DNA of 64,000 bases from contig NC_007973.1 of NCBI RefSeq assembly GCF_000196015.1, forward strand, positions 1,240,001 through 1,304,000, written 5' to 3'. This document shows positions 37,744 through 46,428 of this stretch, piece by piece. The translations under genes and the position numbers were made by a program. How positions within the stretch are numbered: position 1 is the first letter of the stretch; each line of letters opens with the position of its first letter. The notes under the pieces are model-generated. The model saw only the letters and a list, made by a program, of their open reading frames with translations. It had not been told where the DNA came from and made no database searches. The DNA is from Cupriavidus metallidurans CH34 (GTDB lineage Bacteria > Pseudomonadota > Gammaproteobacteria > Burkholderiales > Burkholderiaceae).

Positions 37744-38178
37744 ATGACGGAAAAATCCAGCGAGCGCGTCGCGCTGCCGCCGATTCCCGCAAAACGCTAC
37801 TTCACAATCGGTGAGGTCAGCGAGCTCTGCGCCGTCAAGCCGCATGTGCTGCGCTACTGGGAACAGGAATTCACCCAGCTCAAGCCCGTGAAGCGACGCG
37901 GCAATCGCCGTTACTACCAGCATCACGAAGTCCTGCTGATTCGCCGGATTCGCGATCTGCTGTACGAGCAAGGCTTCACGATCAACGGCGCGCGCAACCG
38001 CCTCGACGAAGGGCGCCATCACGGCGCTGGCGTCGCTGGGGGTGCCGAGCCCAGTGAGGTTCAGGTTGCCGTGGAGGAAACACCTGTGCTTTCTGTTGAC
38101 CTGAATGCGCTGCGCAACGACCTGGTCGAAGTGCAGCACCTGCTGGCGCAATTGAAAGAGATCGCACGGCACCAATAA
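37744..38178 (+). CDS. MerR-family regulator
   Basis: A 144-residue MerR-type protein with a winged helix (FTIGEVSELCAVKPHVLRYWEQEF, then RRGNRRYYQHHEV) and a short, Glu-rich helical tail without metal-binding Cys. It is the uncharacterised MerR protein commonly found next to ihfA in proteobacteria. tRNA-Pro follows. Confidence 0.9.
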   Translation: MTEKSSERVALPPIPAKRYFTIGEVSELCAVKPHVLRYWEQEFTQLKPVKRRGNRRYYQHHEVLLIRRIRDLLYEQGFTINGARNRLDEGRHHGAGVAGGAEPSEVQVAVEETPVLSVDLNALRNDLVEVQHLLAQLKEIARHQ

Positions 38179-38234
38179 ATTGGCTTGGAACTACTAGCCA
38201 TCGTCGAATTGACGGTGATATACTCTCCCTTCTT

Positions 38235-38311
<77 letters not shown>

Positions 38312-38318
38312 GAAAATG

Positions 38319-38351
38319 AAAGGCCTGACAGGTTTCCTGTCAGGCCTTTTT
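38319..38351 (+). terminator. tRNA-Pro terminator
   Basis: 14-bp arms AAAGGCCTGACAGG / CCTGTCAGGCCTTT with a TTT loop and T-run. Nearly the same stem recurs at 39262-39306. Confidence 0.92.
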
Positions 38352-38472
38352 GTCATTTGTTGCTGTCGGTCCCGCAAATGGAAGGTTTGGAATCTGAGAG
38401 TCAATAGCGCCGTCGACAGGCTGGCTTCAGTATGCTAAAAACGCACGTCCAGAAAAACAGAGGAGAGTACCT

Positions 38473-39126
38473 ATGCGTATCGCCATTTACGGCTGCAGCG
38501 GATTCGGTCGAGAAGTCGCTCCTATTGCCAGAGATACAGCACGTCGCATTGGTTCTGGCACTTTGAATGAGGCCGTTGTTTTTGTAGACGATGATGTCTC
38601 CAACATCGGGACCATCAAGAACGGGATTCACGTTATTTCCTTTGACGAGCTTCAGTCGAAGCAATCCGATCGCTTGGTAGTTGTTGCGGTTGGCTCCAGC
38701 ACCGTGCGCCGGGCGATTGTTGCCAAGTGCGAGGCGGCGGGCCTGAAGTTCGCGAGCGTCAGCGCACCGTCGGCCAGATTCCTCGATGAGGTCAGTCTTG
38801 GCGATGGCGCCATTTTCTGCGATTTCTCCATGGTGACGTCCAACGTCAGGATTGGACGTCACTTCCACGCAAACATCTATTCCTACGTGGCGCATGATTG
38901 TGTGGTCGGTGACTTCGTGACGCTGGCACCCAAGGCCTGCGTGAACGGTAATGTGATCCTTGAGGATGACGTGTATGTCGGTACAGGCGCGGTGATCAAG
39001 CAGGGGACGCCTGAAAAGCCGCTGCGCATTGGTAAAGGTGCAATCGTCGGCATGGGCGCCGTGGTTACCAAAGACGTTCCGCCTGGCGCGGTGGTCGTTG
39101 GCAATCCTGCACGCGTCAAGGAGTGA
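38473..39126 (+). CDS. PglD/NeuD-type acyltransferase, left-handed beta-helix
   Basis: A 217-residue sugar O- or N-acyltransferase. An N-terminal Rossmann-like domain ([17 protein letters not shown], about 1-90) is followed by hexapeptide repeats ([41 protein letters not shown]) with the PglD-type His in [10 protein letters not shown], and a C-terminal VGNPARV turn. It would acylate a nucleotide-amino sugar for a surface polymer or glycan. AGGAGAG precedes the ATG. It stands alone: no other sugar genes are near. Its codon use (TTG, GTT, AAT more common) looks lower in GC than its neighbours. Confidence 0.85.
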   Translation: MRIAIYGCSGFGREVAPIARDTARRIGSGTLNEAVVFVDDDVSNIGTIKNGIHVISFDELQSKQSDRLVVVAVGSSTVRRAIVAKCEAAGLKFASVSAPSARFLDEVSLGDGAIFCDFSMVTSNVRIGRHFHANIYSYVAHDCVVGDFVTLAPKACVNGNVILEDDVYVGTGAVIKQGTPEKPLRIGKGAIVGMGAVVTKDVPPGAVVVGNPARVKE

Positions 39127-39261
39127 CTTCCGTTCGGCGATTTGCGGCAAGGGCTGCCAACTGATGTTGGCCCCTGTTTCCGAAGGAAACACGATGCCGG
39201 CACTCGCGTTGTAAATGCGAGCGGCAAGAATGCGGGGTAGGAACACCTCTTACCCCAGATG

Positions 39262-39306
39262 GAAAGCGAAAGGCCTGACGGGAAACCTGTCAGGCCTTTC
39301 GCTTTC
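39262..39306 (+). terminator. long terminator hairpin after the PglD-like gene
   Basis: 21-bp arms starting GAAAGCGAAAGGCCTGAC and closing GTCAGGCCTTTCGCTTTC, with an AAA loop and one G-T pair. The GGCCTGAC core is the same as in the tRNA-Pro terminator 950 bases upstream. The rest of 39127-39448 holds no gene. Confidence 0.85.
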
Positions 39307-39448
39307 TTTCATCTTGTAACGCTGTCCGAAATAAGCGCAGCACGCTGCAATCCTTCCTTACATTTCGGACATAGGTTCTCACCCTGTCATCGACTAGCCT
39401 TTCCCCATTGCATCGACACGGCAGCTTGCGCTGTCGGAGTAGGAACGG

Positions 39449-39547
39449 ATGAACTGGCGAGACATATTTCTGATTGGTTTTGGATGGGTGGGGGCTTGCC
39501 TGGCTGCCGGCTGGTTCCTGACGATAGCGGTCAAGGTGCTGGGTTGA
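39449..39547 (+). CDS. 32-residue single-span membrane protein
   Basis: A complete small frame reading MNWRDIFLIGFGWVG and ending AVKVLG. It has a short hydrophilic start, one hydrophobic segment (about residues 6-28, rich in Gly and Trp) and a terminal Lys. GGAG and AGGAACGG stand upstream. I do not recognise a family; similar tiny one-span proteins often bind a larger membrane partner. It faces the 3' end of msrA. Confidence 0.5.
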   Translation: MNWRDIFLIGFGWVGACLAAGWFLTIAVKVLG

Positions 39548-39574
39548 CCCTGGCGCCATCTCTCACCGATCGCT

Positions 39575-40306
39575 TCAACCTCCCTTCGATACCAGCACCG
39601 CATCATTCCGATACACGTCCGGGAACATCGTTTTCAGATTGCCGATCTTCGGCAGGTCATTGATGACGATGTACGGATAGCTCGGATTCTTGACGAGAAA
39701 ATCCTGGTGATAGTTCTCGGCCGGAAAGAACCCCTTGTAATCCTCGACGCGCGTGACGATCGGCGCGCGGTACGCTTTCGACGTGTCGAGCTGGGTGATA
39801 TACGCCTCGGCAATCGAGCGTTGCACCGGCGAGCGCGGGAAGATCGCCGAGCGGTACTGCGTACCGTGATCGGGCCCCTGATAGTTCAGTTGCGTAGGAT
39901 TGTGCGCGACCGAGAAGAAGATCTGCAGCAGCTTGCCGTAGCTGATCTGGGTGGGGTCGTAGCGGATTTCGACCGACTCCGCGTGTCCGGTCATGCCGGT
40001 GCCCACCATCTCGTATTGGGCGTTGCTGGCCGAGCCGCCAGAGTAACCGGACGTTACCCGTGTAACGCCGCGGACATGTTGGAACACGCCTTGCACGCCC
40101 CAGAAGCATCCACCGGCGAATACCGCGGTCTCGGTATGGCTCGTGCCGGCTTTTTCGTCGACGGCCGGCGCGGGGATCTTCACGGCGGCCTCGGCCGAGA
40201 TCGCGGGTAGCTCCCACATTGCGGCCGCCACCATCAGCACGGCCAAGCTTGCGAGCTTCAGCGCGGTGGGGCGGGTCCAGCGTTGCAGTGTTGTCATGGC
40301 ATCCAT
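39575..40306 (-). CDS. msrA: peptide-methionine (S)-S-oxide reductase, exported
   Basis: A 243-residue MsrA. A signal segment (about 16-40, LKLASLAVLMVAAAMW) is followed by the catalytic GGCFWGVQGVF with the active Cys, then SGYSGGSASNAQYEMVGTGMTGHAESVEI and NYHQDFL. The signal means repair in the periplasm, with electrons from the DipZ-like protein encoded 27 bases upstream. AAGGAG stands seven bases before the ATG. It would be the last gene of an msrB-dipZ-msrA operon. Confidence 0.95.
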   Translation of the reverse strand: MDAMTTLQRWTRPTALKLASLAVLMVAAAMWELPAISAEAAVKIPAPAVDEKAGTSHTETAVFAGGCFWGVQGVFQHVRGVTRVTSGYSGGSASNAQYEMVGTGMTGHAESVEIRYDPTQISYGKLLQIFFSVAHNPTQLNYQGPDHGTQYRSAIFPRSPVQRSIAEAYITQLDTSKAYRAPIVTRVEDYKGFFPAENYHQDFLVKNPSYPYIVINDLPKIGNLKTMFPDVYRNDAVLVSKGG

Positions 40307-40333
40307 GGTCAGACTCCTTGAAGGAAGCGTAGA

Positions 40334-42124
40334 TCAGCCGAACGTGAACGCATAGGCCTGCACGCCGGGGTCGAGGAATTCGATGGCGAACGTGCGATCG
40401 GCGACGTCGCCTTGCTGGCGTACGAGTTGATACAGGCGCTGTCCGGTGACGGTCCCGCTGCCATCCGCGGCGACATCGGTGCCGTGCGATGCGCCCGGGA
40501 CCTTGCCGTCGATCGTCACGCGGAAGCGCACTGGCTTGCCGTCCGCAGCCGGGCCGAGCACCAGGTGCAGGTCGCGGGCGTGGAAGCGATAGACGATCTT
40601 CCCGCTGGCCTGTTCCAGCGTTGCCTGTTCCTCGCCAACCTTCCAGTTGCCCGCCAGGCCCCACTCATTGAGCGTGGGGTGGGCCGGCGCAGCGTAATCC
40701 TTCGATTGATCCGGCCTGGCGCCACCCGGAGACGCGAAGTTCTCGGCACGGGCGTAGCCCACATAGGTTTCCTGCGAACGTAGCGTGCTGGCATCGGCGG
40801 GCATCTCCACGCCGTGCATGGCGTTGTCCGCGGTCATTGCCACCTTCGTCACGTCCGCGTGCCCCGCTTCGGCCAGCAGTTGCCGGATCACGGCTTCCGA
40901 TTTCTCGTATTCGCCTTCGCCGAAATGATGGAAGCGCACGCGTCCCTGGGCGTCGATGAAGTAATGCGCCGGCCAGTAGTTGTTGTTGAACGCGCGCCAG
41001 ATCGCGTAGTTATTGTCGATGGCCACCGGGTAGGTCACGCCGAGATCTTTCGTGGCCTTGCGGACGTTGTCGATATTGCGTTCGAACGCAAACTCGGGGG
41101 CATGGACGCCGATGACGACCAGGCCTTGATCCCGGTATTTCTCCGCCCAGGCCTTTACGTAGGGCAACGTGCGCAGGCAGTTGATGCACGAGTACGTCCA
41201 GAAATCGACCAGCACGACCCTGCCGCGCAAAGCTTCCGCAGTCAGCGGCGGCGAGTTGAGCCATTCCACCGCGCCATTGAGGCCCGGGAACTGGCCTTCC
41301 ACTGGCAGCGTGGCGGGGCGGTCGACGGCTCGCATCATCATGGCTCCGCCTTCTGCTGGAAGGCTGGTGGCGGCCATCATCGCGCCGCCGCTACGGTCCT
41401 TGTGTCCCAGTGCGTCGACCAGGCGCTGCTCCAGGCCGCCGGTGGCCACGGTCGAGACGCGTGTCAGGATGCCCGTGTCGAGTCCGAGCGCGATTGCCGC
41501 CACGCCGGCCAGCATCGCCACGCCGATCCCCCGGCGAACCCATTCGCCAGCGTCGAGCGAACGCTTCATCGCGGTGAATACGCGTCCGCCGATCAACAGA
41601 GCCACCGCCAACGATGTGGCCGCGCCTGCGGCGTAGGCCAACAGCAGCAGCGTCGTGCCCAGGCTTGCACCCTGAAGGGCGGCGCCGGTCAGCACGAGGC
41701 CGAGGATCGGGCCCGCGCATGGCGCCCACAGCAGGCCGGTGGCAATGCCGAGCAGGAACGACGATGCAGGGCTGGCAGGCTTGCCGTCGGCCTGCGCGAA
41801 GTTTGACAGCCGGCTACCGGCATTCACCAGCGGCCGCATCAGGCGTTCGGCAAGCCGGGGCAGCAGCAGCGTCAGTCCGAACACGGCCAGTAGGGCGATG
41901 GCGAGCCAGCGGCCATACTGGTTGGCTTGAGCGACCCAGCCGCCACCGACCGCGGCGAGCGTGGCCACGCCGGCGAAGGTGAGGCCCATGCCGGCCAGCA
42001 GAGGCAGGCCGCTGCGCGCGAATGGTTGATCGGCGCGCGCGAACACGAACGGCAGTACGGGCAGGATGCAGGGGCTCAGGATCGTGAGCGCGCCACCCAG
42101 GTAGGAGAGGATCAGTAGGAGCAT
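40334..42124 (-). CDS. dipZ: DipZ-type thiol-disulfide protein (CcdA + thioredoxin fusion)
   Basis: A 596-residue membrane protein. Residues ~1-235 form a CcdA/DsbD-like six-helix electron conduit with two Cys (SPCILPVLPF, WAPCAGPILG); residues ~275-425 are a TlpA-like thioredoxin domain with FWTYSCINCLRTLPY; residues ~450-596 are an extra periplasmic beta domain as in mycobacterial DipZ. It carries reducing power from cytosolic thioredoxin to the periplasm, here most likely for MsrA and MsrB. Confidence 0.92.
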   Translation of the reverse strand: MLLLILSYLGGALTILSPCILPVLPFVFARADQPFARSGLPLLAGMGLTFAGVATLAAVGGGWVAQANQYGRWLAIALLAVFGLTLLLPRLAERLMRPLVNAGSRLSNFAQADGKPASPASSFLLGIATGLLWAPCAGPILGLVLTGAALQGASLGTTLLLLAYAAGAATSLAVALLIGGRVFTAMKRSLDAGEWVRRGIGVAMLAGVAAIALGLDTGILTRVSTVATGGLEQRLVDALGHKDRSGGAMMAATSLPAEGGAMMMRAVDRPATLPVEGQFPGLNGAVEWLNSPPLTAEALRGRVVLVDFWTYSCINCLRTLPYVKAWAEKYRDQGLVVIGVHAPEFAFERNIDNVRKATKDLGVTYPVAIDNNYAIWRAFNNNYWPAHYFIDAQGRVRFHHFGEGEYEKSEAVIRQLLAEAGHADVTKVAMTADNAMHGVEMPADASTLRSQETYVGYARAENFASPGGARPDQSKDYAAPAHPTLNEWGLAGNWKVGEEQATLEQASGKIVYRFHARDLHLVLGPAADGKPVRFRVTIDGKVPGASHGTDVAADGSGTVTGQRLYQLVRQQGDVADRTFAIEFLDPGVQAYAFTFG

Positions 42125-42171
42125 GGCAATGGGTCCGCGATAGGTCTGCGAAGGGTCTGCGATGGGCCTGG

Positions 42172-42239
42172 TCAGGCGGATACGGGGCGGAACGTCATGG
42201 CTACGCCGTTCATGCAGTAGCGCAGTCCCGTAGGCTTAG
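42172..42239 (-). pseudogene. msrB: 3' fragment of msrB
   Basis: The last ~21 codons of msrB, reading PTGLRYCMNGVAMTFRPVSA then stop, cut off from the rest by the insertion sequence. It holds the RYCMN motif with the catalytic Cys. Joining it to 43571-44022 after removal of the IS and one TTAG restores an unbroken frame. Confidence 0.93.
42236..42239. repeat. target-site duplication, left copy
   Basis: TTAG next to the left inverted repeat, matched by TTAG at 43571-43574. It fits the YTAR target of IS5-type elements. Confidence 0.93.
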
Positions 42240-43570
42240 CAGGCTGCTGAAATACCGGCAGCGAACGTCAGCGCGACGACTTGCTGAATCGTTAATCTGA
42301 GGACTCCATACAATCCCACGTTCATGCGCGGCGCTGACACCTTCACCGAAAGTTTGTTCACCATGCGGCGGCTGGAAGATTTCGTGCCGAAGTCCCACCC
42401 CCTGCGCGCGATCCGCACCATGGCGAACCAGGCGCTGGCGAAGATGGATCGGCTGTTCGCGCAAATGTACGAGGCCGATATCAAGGGTGGCCGGCCCAGC
42501 ATCGCGCCGGAGAAGTTGCTGCGGGCCATGCTGCTGCAGGTGCTCTACAGCGTCCGGTCGGAGCGCCAGCTCATGGAACAGACGCACTACAACTTGCTGT
42601 TTCGCTGGTTCATTGGCCTGGCGATGGATGATGTGGTCTGGGTGCCCAGCGTCTTCAGCAAGAACCGGGAACGGCTGATCAAGCACGATGCTGTGATCGA
42701 CTTCTTCAACGAAGTGCTGGCCATCGCGCAGAAGAAGGACTGGCTGTCGGGCGAGCACTTCAGCGTCGACGGCACGTTGATTAAGGCGTGGGCTGGCCAC
42801 AAGAGCTTTGTACGCAAGGATGGCGACGACCAAGACGATAACGACGGTGCTGACTTCAAGGGTGAAAAGCGCAGCAACGAGACGCACGAGTCCAAAACCG
42901 ATCCCGATGCCAAGCTGTACCGCAAGGGCAAAACCGCCAGTGAACTGCGTTACATGGGTCATACCCTGAGCGACAACCGCCACGGCCTGGTGGTGAGCGC
43001 CATGGTGACCAATGCGGACGGACACGCCGAGCGCGAGGCCGCGAAGGTCATGCTCAACGATGCCAGGCAGGTGATTGAGGACCTGAATGTGGAAGTCACC
43101 GTGGGTGCGGACAAGGGCTACGACGCGCACGAGTTCATTCAAGCCTGCCTGGAGTTGAAGGTGACGCCGCACGTCGCACAAAACACCTCTGGCCGCCGCT
43201 CGGCCGTTCCCGACGCCATTGCAGGCACCAAGGGTTATGCCATCTCACAGCAGAAGCGCAAGCTGATTGAACAAGGCTTTGGATGGGCCAAGACCGTTGG
43301 GCGCATGCGCCAGGTGATGGTGCGCGGACTAAAGAAGGTCGATCAAATGTTTGTGCTGAGCATGGCCGCCTACAACCTCGTGCGCATGCGTTCGCTGGGA
43401 CAAATCCGTCCGCAGTTGCAGTAATCGCGGCAATGAGGCCGGAAACGGTCGCCAAATCAACGAAAAAGTCGGTGAAGTGACGATCAGCTTCCGGATTGTG
43501 AAAAATAGCGAGCCCATCAGCCTTGCAGAGGGAAGCTTCGCTTTTATGCGGCTAGTACTTCAGCAGCCTG
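42240..43570 (+). mobile_element. IS5-family insertion sequence, 1331 bp
   Basis: Ends CAGGCTGCTGAA and TTCAGCAGCCTG form perfect 12-bp inverted repeats (up to 16 of 17 with one mismatch). It carries one transposase gene and is flanked by TTAG duplications. The matching, undamaged duplications and open transposase frame suggest a recent insertion. It sits in msrB, opposite to the direction of the host operon. Confidence 0.95.
42324..43424 (+). CDS. IS5-family DDE transposase
   Basis: A 366-residue transposase: an N-terminal DUF772-type domain (LEDFVPKSHPLRAIR, PEKLLRAMLLQVLYSVRSERQLM) and a DDE nuclease domain with Asp in FSVDGTLIKAW, Asp in VGADKGYDA and the Glu-containing EQGFGWAKTVGRMRQ. 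The frame is complete, so the element may still be active. Confidence 0.95.
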   Translation: MRGADTFTESLFTMRRLEDFVPKSHPLRAIRTMANQALAKMDRLFAQMYEADIKGGRPSIAPEKLLRAMLLQVLYSVRSERQLMEQTHYNLLFRWFIGLAMDDVVWVPSVFSKNRERLIKHDAVIDFFNEVLAIAQKKDWLSGEHFSVDGTLIKAWAGHKSFVRKDGDDQDDNDGADFKGEKRSNETHESKTDPDAKLYRKGKTASELRYMGHTLSDNRHGLVVSAMVTNADGHAEREAAKVMLNDARQVIEDLNVEVTVGADKGYDAHEFIQACLELKVTPHVAQNTSGRRSAVPDAIAGTKGYAISQQKRKLIEQGFGWAKTVGRMRQVMVRGLKKVDQMFVLSMAAYNLVRMRSLGQIRPQLQ

Positions 43571-44022
43571 TTAGGGCCGTCGTCGAACACGTGGCCAAGG
43601 TGGCCACCGCATCGGCGGCAATGCACTGCCGTGCGCACCATGCCGAACGTGCGGTCCTCGGTGGTGCCCACTGCGTTGGCCAGCGGCGCCCAGAAGCTCG
43701 GCCAACCAGTGCCGCTGTCGAACTTGGTTGACGACGAGAACAGGTCGAGCTGGCAGCCCGCGCACGAGAAAACGCCCTTGCGATGCTCATCATTGAGTGG
43801 GCTGCTGAAGGGGCGCTCGGTGCCTTCGTGGCGCAGTACCGTGTACTGGGCCGGCGTCAGCTTCTGGCGCCACGCCTCATCGCTCAATGTGACTTCGAAG
43901 GATTGGGCGCCGCTTCCGGCGGCGTTGGCATTGCCGGCGGCCAGCAGCCGCCAGCCGCCGACGGCGGCAAGCGTAGCGGTCAGCGAGCCGCCCGAAAGCA
44001 GAAAGCGTCTGGTGATGCGCAT
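43571..44022 (-). pseudogene. msrB: 5' part of msrB, interrupted by IS
   Basis: About 150 codons of an exported methionine-(R)-sulfoxide reductase: RR-type signal (RITRRFLLSGGS), SCAGCQLDLF and HCRRCGGHLGH with the two zinc Cys pairs, ending VFDDGP at the IS. Translation would run six codons into the IS and stop at 43552, giving a protein without the catalytic RYC Cys. It heads the operon with dipZ and msrA and diverges from a two-component system. Confidence 0.95.
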
Positions 44023-44173
44023 GGTGGTCTCCGTGCTCGGGATGGGTTGAACGCATGGTAGGCAACCATCCATGGCGGAGTCCTCGCCAAACCTTAAACA
44101 ATTCGTGATAACTGGAATGGCGGATTTCTGCACAATAGAGCCAGTTCAGAACCGAGGGCCAAGCCGCCGCACC

Positions 44174-44917
44174 ATGGAACACGCCAAACGCATCCTGCTG
44201 GTCGAAGACGATGTCGGTATCGCCAACGTGCTGGCCATGCACCTGCGCGACGAGCGCTACGAAGTCGTGCATAGCGCCGATGGCGCCGAGGGGCTGCGCC
44301 TGCTGGAGCAGGGCGGTTGGGATGCGCTGGTGCTGGACCTGATGCTGCCCGGCGTGGATGGTCTCGAGATCTGCCGCCGGGCCCGGGCGATGACGCGCTA
44401 CACGCCGATCATCATCACCAGCGCGCGTTCCAGCGAGGTGCATCGCATCCTGGGGCTCGAACTCGGTGCCGACGACTATCTGGCCAAGCCGTTCTCGGTG
44501 CTGGAGCTGGTGGCGCGCGTCAAGGCGCTGCTGCGTCGAGTGGAGGCAATGGCGCGCGATGTGCGGGCCGATGCCGGCAGTCTGGAGCTGGCCGGACTGG
44601 CCATTGATCCTCTCGCGCGAGAGGCCGCTGTCGACGGCAAGCGCCTCGACCTGACCCCGCGCGAGTTCGACCTGCTGTACTACTTCGCGCGCCATCCGGA
44701 CAAGGTGTTCTCCCGCATGGACTTGCTCAACGCGGTGTGGGGCTACCAGCACGAGGGTTACGAGCACACGGTGAACACGCATATCAACCGGCTGCGCACC
44801 AAGATCGAGGTCGATCCGGCGCAGCCGAAGCGCATCCTGACTGTGTGGCGGCGCGGCTATCGGTTCGTGGCCGATCCGCAAGCCGACGCCGCGCAGGACG
44901 AAGGGGAAGCATCGTGA
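44174..44917 (+). CDS. OmpR-family response regulator
   Basis: A 247-residue regulator with receiver domain (ILLVEDDVGIANVL; phosphoacceptor Asp in LVLDLMLPGVDG; Lys in YLAKPFS) and an OmpR winged helix (LTPREFDLLYYFARHPDKVFSR, HINRLRTKIE). It is divergent from msrB across 151 bases and coupled to the kinase gene by an overlapping GTGA. Confidence 0.93.
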   Translation: MEHAKRILLVEDDVGIANVLAMHLRDERYEVVHSADGAEGLRLLEQGGWDALVLDLMLPGVDGLEICRRARAMTRYTPIIITSARSSEVHRILGLELGADDYLAKPFSVLELVARVKALLRRVEAMARDVRADAGSLELAGLAIDPLAREAAVDGKRLDLTPREFDLLYYFARHPDKVFSRMDLLNAVWGYQHEGYEHTVNTHINRLRTKIEVDPAQPKRILTVWRRGYRFVADPQADAAQDEGEAS

Positions 44918-46428
44918 ACCTGTCCCTGACACAACGGCTGTCCGCCGTTTTCGCCGCGTTGTTGCTGGCCTGCTGCGGGGCCTCCGCCTGGCTGCAGGTG
45001 CGGGCCAACGCGATGCATGAGAAAGAGGTGGTCCAGGACATATCGCGCGGGCTCGCCGCATACATCGCGCGCAATGCGCTGCTGGAGGATCAGAGCGCCA
45101 TCGCGCCGCAGGCATTGCGCCAGCTCTTCGGGCAGTTGATGGTCGTGAATCCTAGTGTTGAGGTCTATCTGCTCGACGATCAGGGGCGCATTCGCGGGCA
45201 CGATGCGCCGGCCGGCCACCTGGTGCGCGATCACGTGAACCTGGCGCCGGTGAAGAAGCTGATCGACGGTGGGGCGCTGCCGATCTTTGGCGACGACCCG
45301 CGCAGCGACAGCGGGCGGAAGGTGTTCAGCGCGGCGCCGTTGCGGCAGGGCGGCTATATCTACGTGGTGCTGCAGGGCGAGGCGCATGACAAGCTGGCCG
45401 CGCTGGCATCGCGCGACGCGGTCATGCGGACCACGCTCTGGTCGATGGCGTTGGTGGCCGCGCTCGGGCTGGTGGCGGGTCTGGTGGCTTTCGGCCTGAT
45501 CACGCGCCCGCTGCGACGCCTGACGCTAGAGATCCGGCAATTTGATTCGGGTGATGCCGGCGATTTGCGGAGATCCGGCATCCCGGGTGCCGGAGCTGCC
45601 GACCGGATACAAGAGCCGATGCAGCGCGACGAGATCGCCGCGCTACGCACGGCGTTCCGTCAGATGGCCGACCGGATCGAGACACAATGGCGCGCGCTCA
45701 AGCAGCAGGATCAGGAGCGGCGCGAGATGGTGGCCAATATCTCGCACGACTTGCGCACACCGCTGACGTCGCTGCACGGGTATCTGGAAACGCTCTCGCT
45801 GAAGGCGGACAAGCTCAGCGCCGAGGAACGCCAGCGCTACCTTGCCATCGCGCTGGCGCAGAGCGCCAAGGTGGGCGGGCTGGCGCAGTCGCTGTTCGAA
45901 CTGGCGCGGCTCGAACACGGCATGGTCCAGGCGATGCCCGAGACATTCTCGATCGTCGACCTGACACAGGACGTGCTCGAGAAATTCGCCCTGCCGGCCG
46001 AGGCCAAGCATCTGCAATTGCGCGCCGGCGTGCCGCCTGTGCTGCCTGCCGTCACCGCCGACCTCGGCATGATCGAACGCGTGCTGACGAACCTGCTCGA
46101 CAACGCGATTCGCCATACACCGGTGGGTGGCACTGTCGAAGTCGACCTGACCAGCCAGAATGGCAGCGTGGCGGTGACGGTCAGCGATACGGGGCCGGGG
46201 ATTCCGCCGGCCTTGCGCGAGTCGCTGTTCCAGCGGCCGTTTCCATCGGGCGGCGCGCACCGGGGCGGCGGCCTCGGTCTGCTGATCGTGCAGCGAATGC
46301 TCCAGTTGAACGGCAGTCAGGCGCGGCTGGTGGAGGGGCAGGTGGGCACTACGCTCCGGTTTGTCCTGCCTGTCGCGGGGCGCGAGAGTCGACCGGCGGC
46401 AATAGCCGACGCTGCAGCCACGCGATAA
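44914..46428 (+). CDS. sensor histidine kinase
   Basis: A 504-residue kinase with two membrane helices (about 8-28 and 172-195) around a periplasmic sensor of ~140 residues, a HAMP linker, the H-box (NISHDLRTPLTSLHGYLE), N-box (LTNLLDNAIRHTP) and G-boxes (DTGPGIP, GGGLGLLIV). The start is GTG at 44914 overlapping the regulator stop, after AAGGGGA. Position suggests control of periplasmic oxidative repair. Its 3' end overlaps the convergent LysR gene by 80 bases. Confidence 0.92.
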   Translation: MNLSLTQRLSAVFAALLLACCGASAWLQVRANAMHEKEVVQDISRGLAAYIARNALLEDQSAIAPQALRQLFGQLMVVNPSVEVYLLDDQGRIRGHDAPAGHLVRDHVNLAPVKKLIDGGALPIFGDDPRSDSGRKVFSAAPLRQGGYIYVVLQGEAHDKLAALASRDAVMRTTLWSMALVAALGLVAGLVAFGLITRPLRRLTLEIRQFDSGDAGDLRRSGIPGAGAADRIQEPMQRDEIAALRTAFRQMADRIETQWRALKQQDQERREMVANISHDLRTPLTSLHGYLETLSLKADKLSAEERQRYLAIALAQSAKVGGLAQSLFELARLEHGMVQAMPETFSIVDLTQDVLEKFALPAEAKHLQLRAGVPPVLPAVTADLGMIERVLTNLLDNAIRHTPVGGTVEVDLTSQNGSVAVTVSDTGPGIPPALRESLFQRPFPSGGAHRGGGLGLLIVQRMLQLNGSQARLVEGQVGTTLRFVLPVAGRESRPAAIADAAATR

